From Afipia carboxidovorans OM5 (GTDB taxonomy: Bacteria > Pseudomonadota > Alphaproteobacteria > Rhizobiales > Xanthobacteraceae): a DNA stretch of 64,000 bases. Below the pieces are notes generated by a model that saw nothing but the letters and a program-made list of their open reading frames with translations, made no database searches and was not told the origin of the DNA. Every line of letters begins with the position of its first letter. The stretch's first letter is position 1. Shown one piece after another: positions 52,231 through 61,123 of this stretch. The position numbers and the translations under genes were made by a program. Location: contig NC_015684.1 of the NCBI RefSeq assembly GCF_000218565.1, positions 1,116,001-1,180,000 on the forward strand, in the 5' to 3' direction.

Positions 52231-54297
52231 ATGAGCGGACCCTCTACCTATAACCCGCAAAATCCAGCCTTGAAGTGGATCGAGCAACGCCTGCCGATTG
52301 GCGGACTAGTCCATTCCTCCTTCGTCGCCTATCCGACACCGCGTAACCTCAACTACTGGTGGACCTTCGGCGCTATCCTTTCGATGATGCTCGCGGTGCA
52401 GATCATCACCGGCGTCATCCTCGCGATGCACTACACGCCGCACGTCGACTTCGCCTTCAAGTCGGTCGAACTGATCGTGCGTGACGTGAACTACGGCTGG
52501 CTGCTGCGCTACATTCATGCGAACGGCGCCTCGATGTTCTTCATCGCCGTCTACATCCATATGTTCCGTGGTCTCTATTACGGGTCCTACAAGGCGCCGC
52601 GCGAGGTACTCTGGATTCTCGGCGTTATCATCTACCTGTTGATGATGGCGACGGGCTTCATGGGTTACGTGCTGCCGTGGGGCCAGATGAGCTTCTGGGG
52701 CGCGACCGTCATCACCAACCTGTTCTCGGCGATCCCGTATGTCGGCGACAGCATTGTGACGCTGCTGTGGGGCGGCTACGCGGTCGGCAACCCGACGCTG
52801 AACCGCTTCTTCTCGCTGCACTACCTGCTGCCGTTCGTGATCGCAGGCGTTGTCGTGCTGCACGTCTGGGCGCTGCATGTCGCTGGCCAGAACAACCCGG
52901 CCGGCGTCGAGCCGAAGACCGAGAAGGACACCGTGCCGTTCACGCCGTACGCGACCGTCAAGGACGGGTTCGGCATGGTCTGCTTCCTGATCTTCTTCGC
53001 CTGGTTCATCTTCTACGTGCCGAACTATCTCGGCGAGGCGGACAACTACATCCCGGCGAACCCCGCCGTGACGCCCGCGCACATCGTGCCTGAATGGTAC
53101 TACCTGCCGTTCTACGCGATCCTGCGTTCGATCCCGAGCAAGCTCGGCGGCGTCATTGCGATGTTCGCGGCGATCATCGTGCTCGCGTTCCTGCCCTGGC
53201 TCGATAGCTGCAAGGTGCGTTCGTCGAAGTATCGTCCGCTTGCGAAGCAGTTCTTCTGGATCTTCGTCGCGGTCTGCATCGGCCTCGGCTATCTCGGCGC
53301 CCAGCCTCCGGAAGGCATCTACGTCATCGCGGGCCGCATCCTGACGGTTGCGTACTTCGCCTACTTCCTGATCGTTCTGCCGATCCTGTCGCGGATTGAG
53401 ACCACACGGCCTCTGCCGAATTCGATCGCAGACGATGTGCTCGCCAAGTCCGGCAAGCAGCCGATGGTGTCGGCGGCGCTGGCCCTTGCACTGGCAGGCT
53501 CGTTGACGCTCGGTGGCCTCGACACTGCCAAGGCGGCTGATGGTCACGGCGCTGTGCCGGCGGCGATGAGCTGGTCGTTCGCAGGACCGTTCGGCAAGTT
53601 CGACCAGGGGCAGCTTCAGCGCGGCCTCAAGGTCTACAAGGAAGTCTGCGCGAGCTGCCATTCGCTCGACTACGTTGCCTTCCGCAATCTCGCCGATCCG
53701 GGCGGACCGGGCTACAGCCCGGCGCAGGCAGCAGCGTTTGCGTCGGAATACAAGGTCCAGGACGGTCCGAACGATGCCGGCGATATGTTCGAGCGTGCGG
53801 GCCGCCCCGCGGACTACTTCCCGGCGCCGTTCCCGAACGAAAACGCAGCTCGTGCCGCCAACGGTGGTGCGGCTCCGCCGGACCTGTCGCTGATGGCGAA
53901 GGCGCGCTCCTATGAGCGGCCGTTCCCGCGCTTCATCTTCGATCTGTTCACCCAGTTCCAGGAGCGTGGTCCGAACTACATCCACGCGCTCCTGACCGGG
54001 TATGCGGAAAAGCCTGCGAACTTCCAGTTGCCGGAAGGCTCGTTCTACAACACCTACTTCCCCGGCCACGCCATCAAGATGCCGCCACCGCTCTCCGACG
54101 GTCAGGTGACCTATGACGACGGCGCACCTGCGACGGCCGAGCAGTACTCGAAGGACGTCGCCGCCTTCCTGATGTGGACCGCGGAGCCTCACCTCGAAGC
54201 CCGCAAGCGGCTCGGCATGCAGGTGATGCTGTTCCTAGTCGTGCTGGCGGGACTTCTGTACTTCACCAAGCGCAAGATCTGGGCTGACGCTCACTGA
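52231..54297 (+). CDS. fbcH: Fused cytochrome b / cytochrome c1 precursor
   Basis: This 688-residue polyprotein carries cytochrome b (about residues 1-405, eight transmembrane helices, Qo motif PEWYYLPFYAILRSIP, haem histidines in the helices around IHANGASMFF and LHVWALHV). A signal-like hydrophobic segment ends LDTAKA at about 434, and cytochrome c1 follows. Cytochrome c1 has CASCH at 473-477, the Met ligand in GHAIKMPPPL and a C-terminal membrane anchor. In Bradyrhizobium the fbcH product is known to be cleaved by signal peptidase into two subunits. AGGA precedes the ATG. The petA-fbcH pair encodes all three catalytic bc1 subunits. Confidence 0.97.
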   Translation: MSGPSTYNPQNPALKWIEQRLPIGGLVHSSFVAYPTPRNLNYWWTFGAILSMMLAVQIITGVILAMHYTPHVDFAFKSVELIVRDVNYGWLLRYIHANGASMFFIAVYIHMFRGLYYGSYKAPREVLWILGVIIYLLMMATGFMGYVLPWGQMSFWGATVITNLFSAIPYVGDSIVTLLWGGYAVGNPTLNRFFSLHYLLPFVIAGVVVLHVWALHVAGQNNPAGVEPKTEKDTVPFTPYATVKDGFGMVCFLIFFAWFIFYVPNYLGEADNYIPANPAVTPAHIVPEWYYLPFYAILRSIPSKLGGVIAMFAAIIVLAFLPWLDSCKVRSSKYRPLAKQFFWIFVAVCIGLGYLGAQPPEGIYVIAGRILTVAYFAYFLIVLPILSRIETTRPLPNSIADDVLAKSGKQPMVSAALALALAGSLTLGGLDTAKAADGHGAVPAAMSWSFAGPFGKFDQGQLQRGLKVYKEVCASCHSLDYVAFRNLADPGGPGYSPAQAAAFASEYKVQDGPNDAGDMFERAGRPADYFPAPFPNENAARAANGGAAPPDLSLMAKARSYERPFPRFIFDLFTQFQERGPNYIHALLTGYAEKPANFQLPEGSFYNTYFPGHAIKMPPPLSDGQVTYDDGAPATAEQYSKDVAAFLMWTAEPHLEARKRLGMQVMLFLVVLAGLLYFTKRKIWADAH

Positions 54298-54350
54298 CGC
54301 TTGGATCGGACGCTTGGGTCGTTGCGATTTCGCAATGACGGCAGAAATGA

Positions 54351-54375
54351 AAAGGGCTCCTTCGGGAGCCCTTTT
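54351..54375 (+). terminator. Rho-independent terminator of petA-fbcH
   Basis: A 10-bp stem AAAGGGCTCC/GGAGCCCTTT is closed by a stable TTCG tetraloop and followed by TT. It lies 54 bases after fbcH. Confidence 0.9.
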
Positions 54376-54477
54376 TCGTGAGGTGGCGTTGAACCCAGTG
54401 CGGCTTTGCCTCGTTGCACTCCGGGGCGTGAGGCGGCATTGTCAGCCTCGTTCCATTGCTATTTCCCGAGGTTTCTC

Positions 54478-55152
54478 ATGGGCACTACGATCAGCTTCTC
54501 GCGTCCCGACGGCAAGGAAGCCACGGGCTATCTCGCCAACGCTGCGCGCGGCAATGCGCCGGGCGTCGTCGTCATTCAGGAATGGTGGGGACTGTCCGAG
54601 CAGATCAAGGGACTGGTCGATCGCTTCGCGGTGGCCGGGTTCGATGCGCTGGCGCCCGATCTCTTCAACGGCGTGGTCGTGCCGTATCACGACGCCGAGG
54701 CGGCGGCGAAGGAGATGCAGTCGCTGAATTTCATGGACGCGACCGAGCAGACGGTGCGCGGCGCTGTACAGTATCTCAAGCGCAACGGCGCCAAGGTTGG
54801 CCTCACCGGTTTTTGCATGGGCGGCGCGGTGACCATCATCGGCGCGGCGAAAATTCCGGAGTTGACGGCAGCGGTCTCGTTCTACGGTGTGCCGCCGGCG
54901 GAAGCAGTGAAGCCTGCCGACGTGAAGGTGCCGCTGCAGGGTCACTTCGCCAATAAGGACGATTACTTCTCGCCCGAGATGGTCAATGCCTTCGAGAGCG
55001 GGCTGAAGAAAGCGCGCAAATCGTGCGAATTCTTCCGCTACGACGCCGACCATGCCTTCGTGAACGAACAGCGCGCTTCGGTCCACGATCGGCAAGCGGC
55101 GGAGCTCGCCTGGGGCCGGGCGATCGATTTCTTCAAGAAGCATTTGGGGTAG
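54478..55152 (+). CDS. Dienelactone hydrolase family protein
   Basis: This 224-residue alpha/beta-hydrolase has the DLH triad: Cys113 in GLTGFCMGGAVT, an Asp in FANKDDYFSPE and a His in YDADHAFVNE. The oxyanion/activation Glu35 is in VIQEWWGLS. The family hydrolyses dienelactone in chloroaromatic degradation, but many members act on other esters, and no aromatic-pathway genes are nearby. The ATG at 54478 (MGTTISFSRPDG) follows CGAGG and matches other family starts. Confidence 0.92.
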   Translation: MGTTISFSRPDGKEATGYLANAARGNAPGVVVIQEWWGLSEQIKGLVDRFAVAGFDALAPDLFNGVVVPYHDAEAAAKEMQSLNFMDATEQTVRGAVQYLKRNGAKVGLTGFCMGGAVTIIGAAKIPELTAAVSFYGVPPAEAVKPADVKVPLQGHFANKDDYFSPEMVNAFESGLKKARKSCEFFRYDADHAFVNEQRASVHDRQAAELAWGRAIDFFKKHLG

Positions 55153-55214
55153 GGGCAGGGCTTGGTCCTGCCTTCGTGAGAGCAGGCGAGGGGCGTTCGG
55201 CCGGTATGCGGCCC

Positions 55215-55220
55215 TTGACA
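55215..55220 (+). promoter_or_regulatory. Promoter -35 element of the trp leader transcript
   Basis: A perfect TTGACA lies 31 bases before the trpL start. A TGATTT-like -10 at a 17-base spacing (55238-55243) is weak, so only the -35 box is given. Confidence 0.55.
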
Positions 55221-55250
55221 TCTGCCCTGCCGGGTGATGATTTGCCGCTC

Positions 55251-55298
55251 ATGACCGCAGCGATCCGCACCCTCCGTTCTTGGTGGCGCACCTTGTAA
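55251..55298 (+). CDS. trpL: trp leader peptide
   Basis: This 15-codon frame encodes MTAAIRTLRSWWRTL with two adjacent Trp codons at 55281-55286 and a TAA stop at 55296-55298. It sits immediately before a set of mutually exclusive hairpins and 175 bases upstream of trpE(G). Tandem Trp codons near the end of a short leader are the hallmark of ribosome-mediated attenuation. The ribosome site is weak. Confidence 0.85.
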   Translation: MTAAIRTLRSWWRTL

Positions 55299-55373
55299 AA
55301 GGTGGCCGGTGCGATTGCGCATGAATTTTCGTCATGACTTGTCGTCGAGGCCGCCACGCAGGGCGGCTTTTTT
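55287..55373 (+). promoter_or_regulatory. trp attenuator (alternative hairpins and terminator)
   Basis: Hairpin 1:2 can form as CACCTT (55289-55294) with AAGGTG (55299-55304), or CGCACC with GGTGCG (55308-55313). The antiterminator pairs GGTGGCC (55301-55307) with GGCCGCC (55349-55355), seven base pairs including one G-U. The terminator pairs GCCGCC (55350-55355) with GGCGGC (55362-55367) and is followed by six T. Strand 2 and strand 3 are shared, so stalling at the Trp codons favours antitermination. Confidence 0.85.
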
Positions 55374-55472
55374 ATTGGTCTTGCATGGCGTCCTCATCAA
55401 ACCCCTGAAAAGGCGCACGAACGATCCGTCAAACTGCTCACGTTTCCGCGGATCATGCGCTAAGAGGAACCC

Positions 55473-57629
55473 ATGAACAGGACCGTTTTTTCGCTTCCCC
55501 CCACGGTGGCCTACACCACGGCCCGCGGCCTCGAGGTGACGCGGCAGGTGACGCCGTTCTCCGGCGGGCAGAAGCTCGATGCGCTGATCGATCTCCTCGA
55601 TCGGCGGCGCGGCGTTGTGCTGTCGTCCGGCACCACGGTGCCGGGACGCTATGAGAGTTTCGATCTCGGCTTCGCCAACCCGCCGCTGCGGGTGGAGTCG
55701 CGTGGGGAGAATTTCACCATCGCGGCGTTGAACGCGCGCGGCAAGGTGCTGGTCGCGTTCCTCGCGGCGACGCTCGAGCATCCCGCCATCGAAATCACCG
55801 CGATGACCATCGAGCGCATCGAAGGCCATATCGTGCGTGGTGCCGCGCCGGTCGATGAAGAGCAGCGCACCCGCCGCGCATCGATCATGACGCTGGTGCG
55901 CGAAATCATTGCGTCGATGAGCCATGCGGGCGATCCGCTACTCGGCCTGTTCGGCGCATTCGCCTACGACCTTGTGTTTCAGATCGAGGATTTGAAACAG
56001 AAGCGCGAACGCGAAGCCGATCAGCGCGACATCGTGCTCTACATTCCCGACGAGTTGCTGGCTTACGACCGCGCAACCGGGCGCGGCGTCGTGATCGAAT
56101 ACGAATTCAGCTACAAGGGCGCGACAACGCGCGGGCAGGGACGCGATACGCCGGACAGTATTTATGCCAAGACGAAGCGCGAAGGCTTTGCCGATCACGC
56201 GCCCGGCGATTATCAGGCGACGGTTCAGCGCGCCCGGCAGGCATTTGCGCGCGGCGACCTGTTCGAGACGGTGCCCGGGCAGTTGTTCGCGGAGCCGTGC
56301 GAGCGCACGCCGGCCGAGGTGTTCAAGCGGCTCTGCACGATCAACCCTTCGCCCTACGGCGCGCTGCTCAATCTTGGAGAAGGCGAGTTTCTGGTCTCCG
56401 CCTCGCCGGAAATGTTCGTGCGCTCCGACGGCAAGCGCGTCGAGACCTGTCCGATCTCGGGCACGATCGCGCGCGGTGCGGATGCCATCGGCGACGCGCG
56501 GCAGATTCAGGAGTTGCTGAACTCGCAGAAGGACGAGTTCGAGCTCAACATGTGCACCGACGTTGATCGCAACGACAAGGCGCGCGTCTGTGTGCCGGGT
56601 TCGATCAAGGTGCTGGCGCGGCGGCAGATCGAGACCTACTCGAAGCTGTTCCACACCGTCGATCATGTCGAAGGCATGCTGCGGCCGGGGTTCGATGCCA
56701 TCGACGGTTTTCTCACCCATTGCTGGGCTGTGACGGTGACCGGCGCGCCGAAACTGTGGGCGATGCAATTCGTCGAGGACAACGAGCGCTCGTCGCGCCG
56801 CTGGTACGCCGGCGCACTCGGCTTCCTTGGCTTCGATGGTGGCATCAACACCGGCCTCACCATCCGCACCATCCGCATGAAGGACGGCCTCGCCGAGGTG
56901 CGTGTCGGCGCAACGCTGCTGTTCGATTCCGATCCGGTCGCGGAAGAGCTGGAGTGCCAGACCAAGGCGGCGGCGCTGTTTCAGGCGCTACGCGGCGATC
57001 CGCCAAAGACGCTCTCGGCCTTCGCGCCGGATGCGACCGGTTCGGGCAAGCGCGTGCTGCTTGTCGATTGCGATGACTCGTTCGTGCACATGCTGGCGGA
57101 TTATTTCCGTCAGGTCGGCGCGAATGTCAGCGTGACGCGGCACGTGCATGCCATGGAGCGACTCAAGAACGAGACGTTCGATCTTCTCGTGCTGTCGCCC
57201 GGTCCCGGGCGGCCGGAGGATTTCGGCGTGTCGCGATTCATTACCGAGGCACTCGGCAAGAAGATGCCGGTGTTTGGCGTCTGTCTCGGCCTGCAGGCGA
57301 TCGGCGAGCATTTCGGAGGCCAACTTGGCCAACTCGCGCAGCCCGCGCACGGCCGGCCTTCGCGCGTGCAGAACCGTGGCGGCACCTTGATGCGCAATCT
57401 GCCGAACGAGATCACCATCGGCCGCTATCATTCGCTGTTCGTTGCGCCCGACAAAATGCCAGATGTTCTCGTCGTCACCGCGACGACGGAAGACGGCGTG
57501 CCGATGGCGATCGAACATAAGGATTTGCCGGTCGGCGGCGTGCAATTCCATCCCGAGTCGCTGATGTCGCTGGAAGGCGATGTCGGCCTCAAGATCGTCG
57601 AGAACGCGTTCCGGCTGGGGCAGAAATAA
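55473..57629 (+). CDS. trpE(G): Fused anthranilate synthase, TrpE-TrpG
   Basis: This 718-residue bifunctional enzyme fuses TrpE (about residues 1-515) and TrpG (about 525-718) and makes anthranilate from chorismate and glutamine. The TrpE half has PSPYGALLNLGEGEFLVSAS, FVRSDGKRVETCPISGTIAR and the GAPKLWAMQFVEDNE segment. The TrpG half has the glutaminase Cys in VFGVCLGLQAIGEHFGG and FHPESLMS. Fused trpE(G) genes regulated by a leader peptide are known in rhizobia. The ATG at 55473 follows AGAGGAACC. apt starts directly at the stop. Confidence 0.96.
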   Translation: MNRTVFSLPPTVAYTTARGLEVTRQVTPFSGGQKLDALIDLLDRRRGVVLSSGTTVPGRYESFDLGFANPPLRVESRGENFTIAALNARGKVLVAFLAATLEHPAIEITAMTIERIEGHIVRGAAPVDEEQRTRRASIMTLVREIIASMSHAGDPLLGLFGAFAYDLVFQIEDLKQKREREADQRDIVLYIPDELLAYDRATGRGVVIEYEFSYKGATTRGQGRDTPDSIYAKTKREGFADHAPGDYQATVQRARQAFARGDLFETVPGQLFAEPCERTPAEVFKRLCTINPSPYGALLNLGEGEFLVSASPEMFVRSDGKRVETCPISGTIARGADAIGDARQIQELLNSQKDEFELNMCTDVDRNDKARVCVPGSIKVLARRQIETYSKLFHTVDHVEGMLRPGFDAIDGFLTHCWAVTVTGAPKLWAMQFVEDNERSSRRWYAGALGFLGFDGGINTGLTIRTIRMKDGLAEVRVGATLLFDSDPVAEELECQTKAAALFQALRGDPPKTLSAFAPDATGSGKRVLLVDCDDSFVHMLADYFRQVGANVSVTRHVHAMERLKNETFDLLVLSPGPGRPEDFGVSRFITEALGKKMPVFGVCLGLQAIGEHFGGQLGQLAQPAHGRPSRVQNRGGTLMRNLPNEITIGRYHSLFVAPDKMPDVLVVTATTEDGVPMAIEHKDLPVGGVQFHPESLMSLEGDVGLKIVENAFRLGQK

Positions 57630-58184
57630 ATGGCAGAAGCATCCATGACCATCGCTGACGATTTGAAGGCCTCGGTCCGCGCGATCCGGGATTATCCGAA
57701 GCCCGGCATCATCTTTCGCGACATCACGACGTTGCTCGGCGATGCGCGCGCGTTCCGCCGGGCGGTGGATCAACTGGTGCAGCCGTGGGCCGGCTCGAAG
57801 ATCGACAAGGTCGCGGGCATCGAGGCGCGCGGTTTCATTCTCGGCGGCGCAGTCGCACATCAGGTCTCGGCCGGGTTCGTGCCGATCCGCAAGAAAGGCA
57901 AGCTGCCGCACACCACGGTGCGCATTGCTTACTCTCTCGAATATGGTCTCGATGAGATGGAGATGCACGCCGATGCGGTGAAGCCCGGCGAGCGCGTGAT
58001 CCTGATCGACGATCTGATCGCGACTGGCGGCACTGCGGAGGGCGCCGTCAAGCTGCTGCGCCAGATCGGCGCCGAAGTCGTTGCGGCTTGTTTCATCATC
58101 GATCTGCCGGATCTCGGCGGTGCGGCCAAGCTGCGGGCGATGGATGTGCCGGTGCGCACGCTAATGGAATTCGACGGGCACTAA
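57630..58184 (+). CDS. apt: Adenine phosphoribosyltransferase
   Basis: This 184-residue type I phosphoribosyltransferase salvages adenine to AMP. The PRPP motif is VILIDDLIATGGTAEGAVKL, and the adenine-specific N-terminal region has IRDYPKPGIIFRDITTLLGD and GIEARGFILGGAVAHQV. The ATG at 57630 directly abuts the trpE(G) stop (TAAATG), so it is likely co-translated from the same mRNA. A second ATG at 57645 is possible. It would inherit trp attenuation unless it has its own promoter. Confidence 0.96.
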   Translation: MAEASMTIADDLKASVRAIRDYPKPGIIFRDITTLLGDARAFRRAVDQLVQPWAGSKIDKVAGIEARGFILGGAVAHQVSAGFVPIRKKGKLPHTTVRIAYSLEYGLDEMEMHADAVKPGERVILIDDLIATGGTAEGAVKLLRQIGAEVVAACFIIDLPDLGGAAKLRAMDVPVRTLMEFDGH

Positions 58185-58211
58185 CGCGATACGCCCTTAT
58201 TGCTGGGCGTA

Positions 58212-58877
58212 CTATTCGTAAAGCTTCAGCCGCGCTTCGAGATTGCGGAATTTCGTGTAGTTGGCGCGGGTCCACTGGTGCAGCTCCGCGGATGAGTCCT
58301 GTGCCGTCCGCAGATAATGCGTGAACGAGAACGTCTGGCGCTGCACGATGGAGCGGAGGAACGCCGGCAGCGCCGCGATCCGCAGCGGCCTTACGCTGGT
58401 GAAATCTTTCGGCGTTTCGCCGTGTAAAACATGCTCGTTGTCGACCGGGATCAACGGCGATCCCGGAAAGGTCTTGCGCAGCATCGTCCAGGCATTGGAC
58501 GAGGTGCGTGTCGCATCGGGGATGAACAGCACCACCGGCTCGATGCCGTGCCGGATCGCTTCTTTCATGAAGCCGATTTCGTCAACAACCCTGAAGAAAT
58601 CATCGAAAGCATGCAGCCCGAGGTCGATCACCTTGGAGACGCCGTCATTGATGATGAGGCGATCCATCAGCGCCATCTGGGCGCGAGTATCGTCGATCGC
58701 CGCGGTCTCGGTGGTGCGGGGCAGGTAGTCGAGCAGCGAGGGTTCGCGCAGGTTGATGTCGAAGGCGAGCACATTGCCGTTCTGCAGCAACAGGAATTCG
58801 CTCAGGACGCGAGAAATCAGCGTCTTGCCGACATCAGGTCGCGGCGAGGAAACGATGTAGACAGGCGTGCGGGGCAT
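58212..58877 (-). CDS. ParA/MinD-like P-loop ATPase with degenerate Walker A, second of a pair
   Basis: This 221-residue P-loop protein starts MPRTPVYIVSSPRPDVGKTL. GKT at 17-19 is kept but the KGG of the deviant Walker A is replaced by SPRP, so the signature lysine is missing. FDINLREPSLLDYLP and IDLGLHAFDDFFRVVDEIG resemble switch/Walker B regions of ParA-type enzymes. The C-terminus is basic and helical. No ParB, MinC or target protein is encoded beside it. It follows the 58924-59682 gene after 46 bases. Function is unknown. Confidence 0.8.
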   Translation of the reverse strand: MPRTPVYIVSSPRPDVGKTLISRVLSEFLLLQNGNVLAFDINLREPSLLDYLPRTTETAAIDDTRAQMALMDRLIINDGVSKVIDLGLHAFDDFFRVVDEIGFMKEAIRHGIEPVVLFIPDATRTSSNAWTMLRKTFPGSPLIPVDNEHVLHGETPKDFTSVRPLRIAALPAFLRSIVQRQTFSFTHYLRTAQDSSAELHQWTRANYTKFRNLEARLKLYE

Positions 58878-58923
58878 CGTGAAAAATCAGCCGCGTGCGG
58901 CGTTCGCGCCGCGGCCGTCATTG

Positions 58924-59682
58924 TCAGTCTTCGTCGGCGCGGGCAAAGCCCTTGTCCTTGCTGCCGACAATGTCGGTGAGCTTGATGCGGTCGAACTCGC
59001 CCCAGACATTGCCGAGCCAGTGACGGACATAGCCGCGCAGCACGAAGGAATAGTTGGCGGTTTCGTCGTTCGGGCCCTTGTTAGCGACGAACTTCAGGAA
59101 CGGTACCGAGGAGACCTCGACCTGCTCATAGGCCATTTCGTTGAGCTTCGGGATGGTGATCTCGGTCGCGTTCTTGATGCGCTTGAAGTACGAGTTGTAA
59201 GTCGCCTGGTCCCACTCGAAGAAGCTCGTGTTGTTGATGAAGTTCTTCACCAGGAAGTACTTCGCGCCGTCCATGAAGCTCGCGGTCTCGGCGATCTCGT
59301 CGAGCGAGGCGATCGACGGGCCGAGGATGTGGAACACGGCAAAGGTGATCTGGCCGGAGCGGGCGGCGTCGAGGAAGCCGATATCGCGCAACGCTGCGAG
59401 GGTGGGCGACATCAGGCCTGCGCGGACGTCGATCACGGTGACGTTGGCGGTCGCCGTGTTGAGCGTATCGAAGATTTTCATCTGGTCGGAGGTCGTCGTG
59501 ACGTCGACGATCTCTGTGACCTCCGGATGAAACCGCTTCAGCGTGCCGCGCGGGGACTCGGTATCGAAGGCCCGCGTCGGAATGTTGTTGGCGGTGAAAT
59601 AGTCCAGAACGGTGCGTGACACAGTAGTCTTGCCGACCCCGCCTTTGTCCGCACCCACCACAATAACTGCCGGCTTCGCCAT
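58924..59682 (-). CDS. ParA/MinD-like P-loop ATPase, first of a pair
   Basis: This 252-residue ATPase has an intact deviant Walker A KGGVGKTT (residues 13-20, signature Lys13). Further features are AFDTESPRGTLKRFHPE and VTVIDVRAGLMSPTLAALRD (Walker B-like with Asp). FLVKNFINNTSFFEWDQATY and a conserved C-terminal VRHWLGNVWGEFDRI follow. ATG 59680-59682 has AAGGGA upstream. It is longer than a minimal ParA and has no neighbouring centromere-binding partner. With the next gene it forms a two-gene unit of orphan ATPases, of unknown cargo. Confidence 0.85.
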   Translation of the reverse strand: MAKPAVIVVGADKGGVGKTTVSRTVLDYFTANNIPTRAFDTESPRGTLKRFHPEVTEIVDVTTTSDQMKIFDTLNTATANVTVIDVRAGLMSPTLAALRDIGFLDAARSGQITFAVFHILGPSIASLDEIAETASFMDGAKYFLVKNFINNTSFFEWDQATYNSYFKRIKNATEITIPKLNEMAYEQVEVSSVPFLKFVANKGPNDETANYSFVLRGYVRHWLGNVWGEFDRIKLTDIVGSKDKGFARADED

Positions 59683-59824
59683 CACGTCCCTTTACCGCGC
59701 CAGACTGGCTCGCACCAGTGGCGCCACCCAGCGTTTTTCGGACCATGGCAGAATCGAGAGAGATTTCAATTCTTGACTGCGGCCCCGAGAGGTCATCCCG
59801 CGATTTCGTTAACAGGTAAAGGGC

Positions 59825-60994
59825 TTAGCGTCTGCCCCAGGGGCCCGGAATAATGTCGGCGCCACGGCCCGGCGTGGTGCCTCCGGAAGGGCCGTCCGGC
59901 GGGGTTTTGCCGCCCCACGGGCCCTGCTGGGCCGACCAGGGGCCATCGGGCGGCGGAGCGGCGGTGCCGTCGTCTCCGTAGCCCTCACCCTCCTGCGGGG
60001 GCTCGGGCAGCGCTAGCGGCCCCGGATCGTGTCCCCCGGCATATTGCACGAGCGCCCGGACCCGCGCCTCGACGGAGGGGTGGGTTGCGAACAGGTCGGC
60101 AAAGCCCCGGCGAGGATTGTCGACGCACATTTCCATGATCGCCGAGGTCGCGCGGGGCAGTTCGCCCCGGCCTTCGATCTTGCGCAGCGCCCAGATCATG
60201 GCATCGGGGTTCTTGGTGAGTTCGACCGAGCCGGCATCGGCCAGGAATTCGCGCGATCGCGACAGCGCGAACCGCACCACCTGCGACAACAGCCAGGCAA
60301 GCGCGAGCAGCGCTGCCGCCAATATGATCACGAGGATCGCACCGCCGCCCTTGCGGTCACCGTTCGAGCTTCGGCCGCTGAAGCGGACACCGGAGTTGAA
60401 ATAGATGCGAAAGAACAGCTCGGCAAAGAACCCGACGACGCCTGCAATGACGACCGCGATCACCATCAACTGCACGTCGCCGTTTCGGATATGGGTGAGC
60501 TCGTGGCCGAGCACCGCCTCGATCTCATGATCGTCGAGCGCGTCGAGGAGGCCGGTCGTCACCGTGATCGCGTACTGGCGCCGGTTGAGGCCGCTGGCGA
60601 AAGCATTCAACGACTCGCTCTGCATGATCTTCAGCTTCGGCATTGGAATGCCGCGCGAGATGCAGAGGTTCTCCAGAAGATTGTAAAGTCGCGGCTCTTC
60701 CTGGCGCGTAACCTCGTGGCCGCCGGTCACCGCATCGATGATCGACTGATGGAAAAAGTAAGCGATCACGATCCAGATCGCCGCGCCGATGGTGGCGACG
60801 GGCAGGGCGACGATCAGATCACGCAGCGCCAGATGGAAATAGTCGCTCACGGCCCGCCCGCCGTCGGCAAAGACCTCGCCGACAAGCGCGCCGGCGAAGA
60901 CCATCACATAGACCAGCAGGAACAGCCCGGCGAGCAGCAGCACCGAGCGGGTCTTGTTCGAGGCGATATGCGTATAGAGACCGTAGGCGGCCAT
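59825..60994 (-). CDS. htpX: HtpX-like M48 membrane metallopeptidase
   Basis: This 389-residue M48 peptidase has the zinc motif HELTH (His164, Glu165, His168) with the third ligand region SRSREFLADAGSVELT. Four hydrophobic segments (residues 15-35, 58-80, 175-195 and 220-245) place it in the inner membrane, with the active site facing the cytoplasm. HtpX-type proteases degrade misfolded membrane proteins. The last 65 residues are Pro/Gly-rich, longer than in E. coli HtpX. lemA is the upstream gene on the same strand, a conserved partnership, with a repeat between them. Confidence 0.92.
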   Translation of the reverse strand: MAAYGLYTHIASNKTRSVLLLAGLFLLVYVMVFAGALVGEVFADGGRAVSDYFHLALRDLIVALPVATIGAAIWIVIAYFFHQSIIDAVTGGHEVTRQEEPRLYNLLENLCISRGIPMPKLKIMQSESLNAFASGLNRRQYAITVTTGLLDALDDHEIEAVLGHELTHIRNGDVQLMVIAVVIAGVVGFFAELFFRIYFNSGVRFSGRSSNGDRKGGGAILVIILAAALLALAWLLSQVVRFALSRSREFLADAGSVELTKNPDAMIWALRKIEGRGELPRATSAIMEMCVDNPRRGFADLFATHPSVEARVRALVQYAGGHDPGPLALPEPPQEGEGYGDDGTAAPPPDGPWSAQQGPWGGKTPPDGPSGGTTPGRGADIIPGPWGRR

Positions 60995-61016
60995 GGCAGG
61001 GATTGTCCTACATGGT

Positions 61017-61099
61017 CGTCATTGTGAGGAGCAGAGCGACGAGGCAATCCAGCCCTTTGCTAGCCTTGCCGGATTGCTTCGCTTGTACTCGCAATGACG
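61017..61099. repeat. Dispersed inverted repeat (family B) between lemA and htpX
   Basis: cgtcattgtgaggagcagag and gaggcaatcc pair with ggattgcttcg and cgcaatgacg. The element fills most of the 129-base lemA-htpX spacer. It is related to copies at 6825-6911 and 23962-24113. Confidence 0.88.
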
Positions 61100-61123
61100 G
61101 AGTCGTCGCCACGAAATCGACAG

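Noticed and set aside
52306..54192. Minus-strand open frame of about 628 codons opposite fbcH
   Set aside because: Composition is dominated by Arg, Glu, Asp and His, an antisense signature of the bc1 gene. There is no ribosome site.
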